In this document: positions 60,405 through 64,000 of the stretch, in pieces
How positions within the stretch are numbered: the first letter of the stretch is position 1
Layout: every line of letters starts with the position of its first letter
Assembly: GCF_000169175.1 (NCBI RefSeq)
Contig: NZ_AAWS01000023.1
Location: 1 to 64,000, forward strand
From: Microscilla marina ATCC 23134
GTDB lineage: Bacteria > Bacteroidota > Bacteroidia > Cytophagales > Microscillaceae
Reading direction: 5' to 3'
Length of the DNA stretch: 64,000 bases
The notes under the pieces: generated by a model
What the model was told of the DNA's origin: nothing
The model's database searches: none
What the model saw: the letters and a program-made list of their open reading frames with translations, nothing else
Program-made: the position numbers and the translations under genes

Positions 60405-61487
60405 TCAGTGATGTTGCACATAGTGTTCCCACTTTTCCATAGCTTTTTGAAAATCTTTGGGCAACTCAGAGTCAAACTGAATAAATTTTTGGGTAGTAGG
60501 GTGCACAAAACCCAATGACTTGGCGTGCAATGCCTGACGAGGCATTACTTTAAAGCAGTTTTCTACAAAAGCCCGGTACTTTGAAAATACTGTACCCTTC
60601 AAGATCTTGTCTCCCCCATAGGTAGCATCATTAAATAGCGGATGACCCAAGTGTTTCATGTGTGCCCTTATCTGATGGGTTCGTCCGGTTTCGAGGTTAC
60701 ATTGTACCAACGATACATAGCGTAGGTTTTTTAGTACTTTGTAATGTGTAACGGCATGTCTGCCAAAGTCACCCTCTGGGAATGCTGCTGTTACCCGGCG
60801 GTCTTTCAGGCTACGCCCCAGGTTTACATCAATAGTACCCGCCTCTTGTTTGGGTTCACCCCATACCAAGGCATAATAGGTACGTTCTATAGTATGGTCA
60901 AAAAACTGTTTGGCAAGGTGTTGCAAGGCGTGCTCTGATTTGGCTACTACCAATAAACCAGAAGTGTCTTTGTCTATTCGGTGTACCAACCCAGGGCGAC
61001 CATCGCGGTTTTCGGGTAAGTTTTTAAAGTGATAAGCCAAGGCATTCACCAACGTGCCTGTCCAGTTGTTGTAGGCAGGGTGCACTACCATGCCTGCTTC
61101 TTTGTGTACCACTAAGAGGTCATCGTCTTCGTACACAATGTTTATTGGAATATCTTCAGGGACTACCTCAGACTCGCGGGGTGGCTCTGGCAATGATATA
61201 ATGATGATGTCTTCAGGGCGCACTTTGTAGTTAGGTTTAACCTCCTGATCGTTTACCTTTACAAAACCTTCACGTATAGCGTTTTGAGTTTTGTTGCGGG
61301 TAATGTTGGGTACCCTGTCCATCAAAAACTTATCTATTCTTACAGGTTCTTGCCCTTTGTCTACTACAATGCGGTAATGCTCAAACAAATCGTCATCTTC
61401 AGGCGAGTCAGCCTGTATATTTTCCGGGGTATTGCCTGGATTGTCAGCGGCTTGCCAGTCTTCACTAGGGGTCTTCTCTTCTTCCAT
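60405..61487 (-). CDS. RluA/RluD-family 23S rRNA pseudouridine synthase
   Basis: 360 residues. The N-terminal 45 residues are acidic and low-complexity. The S4 RNA-binding domain follows (VRIDKFLMDRVPNITRNKTQ, AIREGFVKVNDQEVKPNYKV). The catalytic domain has LVHRIDKDTSGLLVVAKSEH (HRIDKDTSG, catalytic Asp of the RluA family), YYALVWGEP, QCNLETGRTHQIRAHMKHLG and HPLFNDATYGG. It probably makes pseudouridines in the 23S rRNA helix 69 region (RluD role) and so helps ribosome assembly. It is monocistronic with its own terminator. Confidence 0.93.
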   Translation of the reverse strand: MEEEKTPSEDWQAADNPGNTPENIQADSPEDDDLFEHYRIVVDKGQEPVRIDKFLMDRVPNITRNKTQNAIREGFVKVNDQEVKPNYKVRPEDIIIISLPEPPRESEVVPEDIPINIVYEDDDLLVVHKEAGMVVHPAYNNWTGTLVNALAYHFKNLPENRDGRPGLVHRIDKDTSGLLVVAKSEHALQHLAKQFFDHTIERTYYALVWGEPKQEAGTIDVNLGRSLKDRRVTAAFPEGDFGRHAVTHYKVLKNLRYVSLVQCNLETGRTHQIRAHMKHLGHPLFNDATYGGDKILKGTVFSKYRAFVENCFKVMPRQALHAKSLGFVHPTTQKFIQFDSELPKDFQKAMEKWEHYVQHH

Positions 61488-61695
61488 TTTTTTTAGATGG
61501 GGAGTGTTTCAATATATTTATTTGCAAAAATGAAGATTTTCGAGCGTATAAAAAATTTAAAATGTGGACAAATGCATTTGAGGTAGTGTTTGAGTTATAA
61601 AAAAGGCAAAAGGAAGGGTAAGAGGGGTAGAAAAGGGGAAAGGCAAGGAATATAGAGCGTGCATTGTTACAAAATGCACACCCTGGATTGAGTCG

Positions 61696-61896
61696 TTAGT
61701 CTTTATCAGGAGAAATGGCCAGGCTGGCTTTTTCTGAATCATTCATCCGGCCAATATAAGATTTTAATGCGGCACGGGTATTTTTTAAAGCCAATTCATA
61801 GCTTGCTCCTGTTGCCCTGCATTCGGGTATTTTGGGAGCATAAGCTTCATAATGATTGCCTTTTTCCTCAATAATAATTTCAAATTTATAGCCCAT
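61696..61896 (-). CDS. HicB-like protein without a HicA partner
   Basis: 66 residues from ATG 61896 (MGYKFEIIIEEKGNHYEAYA). The sequence follows the HicB partial RNase-H fold: a first strand pair, then YAPKIPECRATGASYELALK and a helix NTRAALKSYIGRM. No HicA (double-stranded-RNA-binding toxin of about 60 aa) is encoded on either side, and the C-terminal DNA-binding part of many HicB antitoxins is absent. It may be a free-standing regulator or a leftover antitoxin. Confidence 0.75.
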   Translation of the reverse strand: MGYKFEIIIEEKGNHYEAYAPKIPECRATGASYELALKNTRAALKSYIGRMNDSEKASLAISPDKD

Positions 61897-62041
61897 GATA
61901 AACCAATAATTTGTTAAACAATAATGTTTGAAAACCCTCAATAAAATTGATGATATATTTAAACTACAATGATAACGTTTTTATATTTGTTTGAATATGT
62001 TGCAGGGTCAAATTTAGCATTGCAAAGGCCATTATACTTGG

Positions 62042-62404
62042 TTATTTGACATAATCTAAGGTAAACTTTTCGAATAGCTGGGCAAACAAAAACATCTCAG
62101 GGAGGTTACTTACCTTGATTTTACCCAACATAATGGCCATTTGTGGCTTGGTTTTGCCTAAGTTTACATCTACATAAGTTTGGGCTTTGGTGCGCACCGT
62201 GCAAGTAGGTTTGTTGTGGTGCCCTGTCTTTACTTCTAGTTTGCCATTTTGCACTTTTACTGTATACAAATAATTACCTTTAGTCTGGTCGGTTAGAGTA
62301 AAGTGTAAGTTGCTATCAATCTTGTGCTCCAGCGCTTTAGCTTCTCTAAACCTAATTGCCAATGTATCAAATATTTGTGTTGGCGTAACGTCTTTCTCTT
62401 CCAT
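62042..62404 (-). CDS. SCP2 sterol-binding-domain protein
   Basis: 120 residues, one SCP2/ SterolBP domain: helix (TPTQIFDTLAIRFREAKALE), strands (LHFTLTDQTKGNYLYTVKVQ, NGKLEVKTG), then CTVRTKAQTYVDVNLGKTKP and QMAIMLGKIKVSNLPEMFLF. The G-K-I-K-V-x-G/N segment is typical. It binds lipids or fatty acyl-CoA in the cytosol. It is encoded 7 bases downstream of the 62912 gene and presumably co-transcribed. Confidence 0.85.
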   Translation of the reverse strand: MEEKDVTPTQIFDTLAIRFREAKALEHKIDSNLHFTLTDQTKGNYLYTVKVQNGKLEVKTGHHNKPTCTVRTKAQTYVDVNLGKTKPQMAIMLGKIKVSNLPEMFLFAQLFEKFTLDYVK

Positions 62405-62411
62405 TAATTTA

Positions 62412-62912
62412 TCAATTTTTTAAACTACCATTGGTTTTAGTGCTTGGTTGTATGGCTGTTTTTGCTAGTTCAAGCATCTTTTTGTTATCATCATATAACG
62501 CAGGGTCTTTTGTAATTATCAAAAAAGCCTGGCTAGGTTCTTTTTGTTTTTTATAATCCGACACCCAAATCAAATAAGCCTGTTCCTTTTCCATACGTTG
62601 TATGCTTTGATTTACCGCCTCTAGGGGCAATTGGTTGCGGTGGTAATAGTTGTTGCGTGAACTGGTTTTACCAAAGCTTCTAAACTGTGACCTGCCCTTG
62701 CCACTTATACTGGACTTACCATCATATACACTTACTGTCCAGTCTATTATATGGTATCCATAAGGCCCCCAAATGTTTAGTTGGTTGAGCCTTTGCGTTT
62801 TATTAAAGTAAGTCATCACTGCTTTGCCTTTGGTACGCGAGAAATTACTCTTAAAATAAATGATTGTAGCACCAACAATAAGAATGGCCAGTATAATTGT
62901 TTTTTTGTTCAT
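62412..62912 (-). CDS. Single-pass membrane protein of unknown function
   Basis: 166 residues from ATG 62912 (MNKKTIILAILIVGATIIYF); a longer frame upstream lacks a better start. One N-terminal helix is followed by a soluble, basic domain (KGRSQFRSFGKTSSRNNYYH, AYLIWVSDYKKQKEPSQAFL). No lipobox. No family recognised. It precedes the SCP2 gene on the same strand by 7 bases, suggesting a linked, possibly lipid-related role. Confidence 0.7.
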   Translation of the reverse strand: MNKKTIILAILIVGATIIYFKSNFSRTKGKAVMTYFNKTQRLNQLNIWGPYGYHIIDWTVSVYDGKSSISGKGRSQFRSFGKTSSRNNYYHRNQLPLEAVNQSIQRMEKEQAYLIWVSDYKKQKEPSQAFLIITKDPALYDDNKKMLELAKTAIQPSTKTNGSLKN

Positions 62913-63024
62913 AGTTAAAGTGTTGTAAGCCAGTAGCAACAAACGATAAGTTAACTTCAAAAAACAAAAGTTAACAATGAATAAAAAGCGTTGTGAAGAG
63001 ATAAGGCTTGCCCCTAAAAATTAA

Positions 63025-64000
63025 TCACTTTTTATCCTCGATGCTTTTAAGCTTTTTACGGGCTTCAGTTACAATATTTCGATTAGGCGAACGGGCAATG
63101 ATCGAATTAAGGGTGGCTTTGGCTTGAAAATACTCCTTGAGTCCAATATAGTTATCAGCAATGAGCAGAAAGTTTTTACCCCGTAAATCATCGTCCATAG
63201 GAAACTCTTTGCTAAGGCGAAACAGGGCATCGAGTGAGGACTTGTATTGTCCTTGATTATAAAGTACGTGCGCGTACGAATAAAGTGCAATGGCTCCTGT
63301 TTTGTCTTTGGCACTTTCGCTTACCTTTTTAAATAACGGCAATGCTTCATTAAATTTATTTTCATCGTAATAAGATTGGGCGATATATAAGGTAGCCTTA
63401 TTGCGTGAAGCGGTAGAGTTACCCTTTTCTATGATTTCGTTGGCATAATAACGCACCGAATCCAGTTTTTTCATTTCATAATAGGTATTCATGAGGCCTT
63501 CCCAGGCCTTGAGTTGGTTTCGCGAACTTTTGGTAATAGAAGCCAACATTAGGTAACTGTCAATGGCAGCCCGGTACTGCTCTTTTGCATAAAGCAAATC
63601 GCCTACCCGACGCATAGAACGTTCCATATAGGTGCTTTTTTGTTCTTGTACTACTGCCATGTGGTAACGCAATGCATTTTCATTATCACCACTGTTCAGG
63701 TAAGCTTCCCCCAGGTAATACTTGGCGTTAGGGCTGCCGCCTTCGGGGTATTTACTAATATAAGCCTTGAACAAAATGATGGCTTCGCTGTACTTTCCGT
63801 CAAAAAAGGCTTGCTCGGCATTGCGTAAGTCAATCGTAAGCAATGCTTTACTATTAGGGTTTACTTTTTTGTAATTACGTAAAATTTCGTTGAGCTCATC
63901 AGTTCTTCCTGCCTGGGTGAGCAAATCTTGTAAGCTCAACAATGCACTGGGGGCAGTACTATGAGTAGGGTGGTCTTTCAATATAGCCTTATAATCTTTG
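63025..64000 (-). CDS. TPR-repeat protein, 5' end cut by window edge
   Basis: The minus-strand frame is open to the right edge of the window (KDYKAILKDHPTHSTAPSAL precedes the TTG sometimes taken as start), so the true start lies outside. At least 325 residues. Tetratricopeptide repeats throughout: AEQAFFDGKYSEAIILFKAY, KYYLGEAYLNSGDNENALRY, YIAQSYYDENKFNEALPLFK and LYNQGQYKSSLDALFRLSKE, each with the two-helix pattern, ending KKLKSIEDKK. The spacing and content resemble outer-membrane-assembly or cell-division TPR proteins (YbgF/BamD-like), but no other such gene is visible. Confidence 0.85.
   Translation of the reverse strand, partial: KDYKAILKDHPTHSTAPSALLSLQDLLTQAGRTDELNEILRNYKKVNPNSKALLTIDLRNAEQAFFDGKYSEAIILFKAYISKYPEGGSPNAKYYLGEAYLNSGDNENALRYHMAVVQEQKSTYMERSMRRVGDLLYAKEQYRAAIDSYLMLASITKSSRNQLKAWEGLMNTYYEMKKLDSVRYYANEIIEKGNSTASRNKATLYIAQSYYDENKFNEALPLFKKVSESAKDKTGAIALYSYAHVLYNQGQYKSSLDALFRLSKEFPMDDDLRGKNFLLIADNYIGLKEYFQAKATLNSIIARSPNRNIVTEARKKLKSIEDKK

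Overview
The window looks like a chromosomal segment of a marine, gliding-type Bacteroidota (Cytophagales); gene content and style resemble Microscilla, but that name is an impression from memory, not a database result. Support: AT-rich DNA, promoters of the Bacteroidota type (TTG, about 19 bases, TANNTTTG), no clear Shine-Dalgarno sites, many lipoproteins, a carboxypeptidase-regulatory-domain outer-membrane receptor, a LytS/LytTR pair with a sensor propeller, and methylmalonyl-CoA mutase. Most of the window is ordinary housekeeping and accessory sequence with short operons, good terminators and unusually many non-coding repeats. No rRNA, tRNA, CRISPR array or complete insertion sequence was recognised.

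Layout. 0-8.6 kb: edge lipoprotein, NTF2-like protein, a 90-bp MITE with 8-bp target duplication, a membrane methyltransferase-like protein, a crotonase, a molybdate operon (modA, di-TOBE protein, modB; no modC) between two 210-bp direct repeats, a response regulator and an S9 peptidase remnant in a repeat-rich patch. 8.6-25 kb: typA, a TonB-receptor-like barrel, a PemK/MazF toxin remnant interrupted by a dispersed repeat with its 147-aa partner gene, a TPR lipoprotein flanked by 50-bp repeats copied from the 3' end of a sodium:solute symporter gene, a sensor kinase and LytTR regulator, small exported proteins and a radical SAM/SPASM enzyme. 25.2-26.7 kb: a gene-free repeat block. 26.7-39.3 kb: TPR protein, methylmalonyl-CoA mutase, dienoyl-CoA isomerase, SiaC-like protein, an ECF sigma factor with a combined anti-sigma/beta-barrel protein, a GH109-type enzyme and anmK.

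39.5-43.4 kb is the most interesting locus: a RiPP (graspetide-like) cluster of the 'grasp-with-spasm' type. On the minus strand it runs six tandem precursor genes (49-53 aa, nearly identical leaders ending KGG), an ATP-grasp ligase, an 80-aa protein with a microviridin-like helix motif, and a SPASM protein that has the C-terminal cysteines but no radical SAM CxxxCxxC motif. The precursor genes are too short for ordinary ORF calling. Five cores are near-identical and the sixth is unrelated after the GG.

44-64 kb: a family-10-type glycosidase lipoprotein, the p-aminobenzoate genes pabC, pabB and pabA, a 1.8-kb tandem array of a roughly 290-bp non-coding repeat carrying a conserved bulged hairpin (the same family as the 25-26 kb block), a promoter plus short terminated leader before an 82-aa gene, M23 and M28 lipoprotein peptidases, four tandem small membrane proteins showing gene conversion, a CbxX-type AAA+ ATPase, a 1.47-kb gap with a candidate 60-nt RNA, a TerC transporter, a YbjN-like protein, an RluD-type pseudouridine synthase, a lone HicB-like protein, an SCP2 protein and an edge TPR protein.
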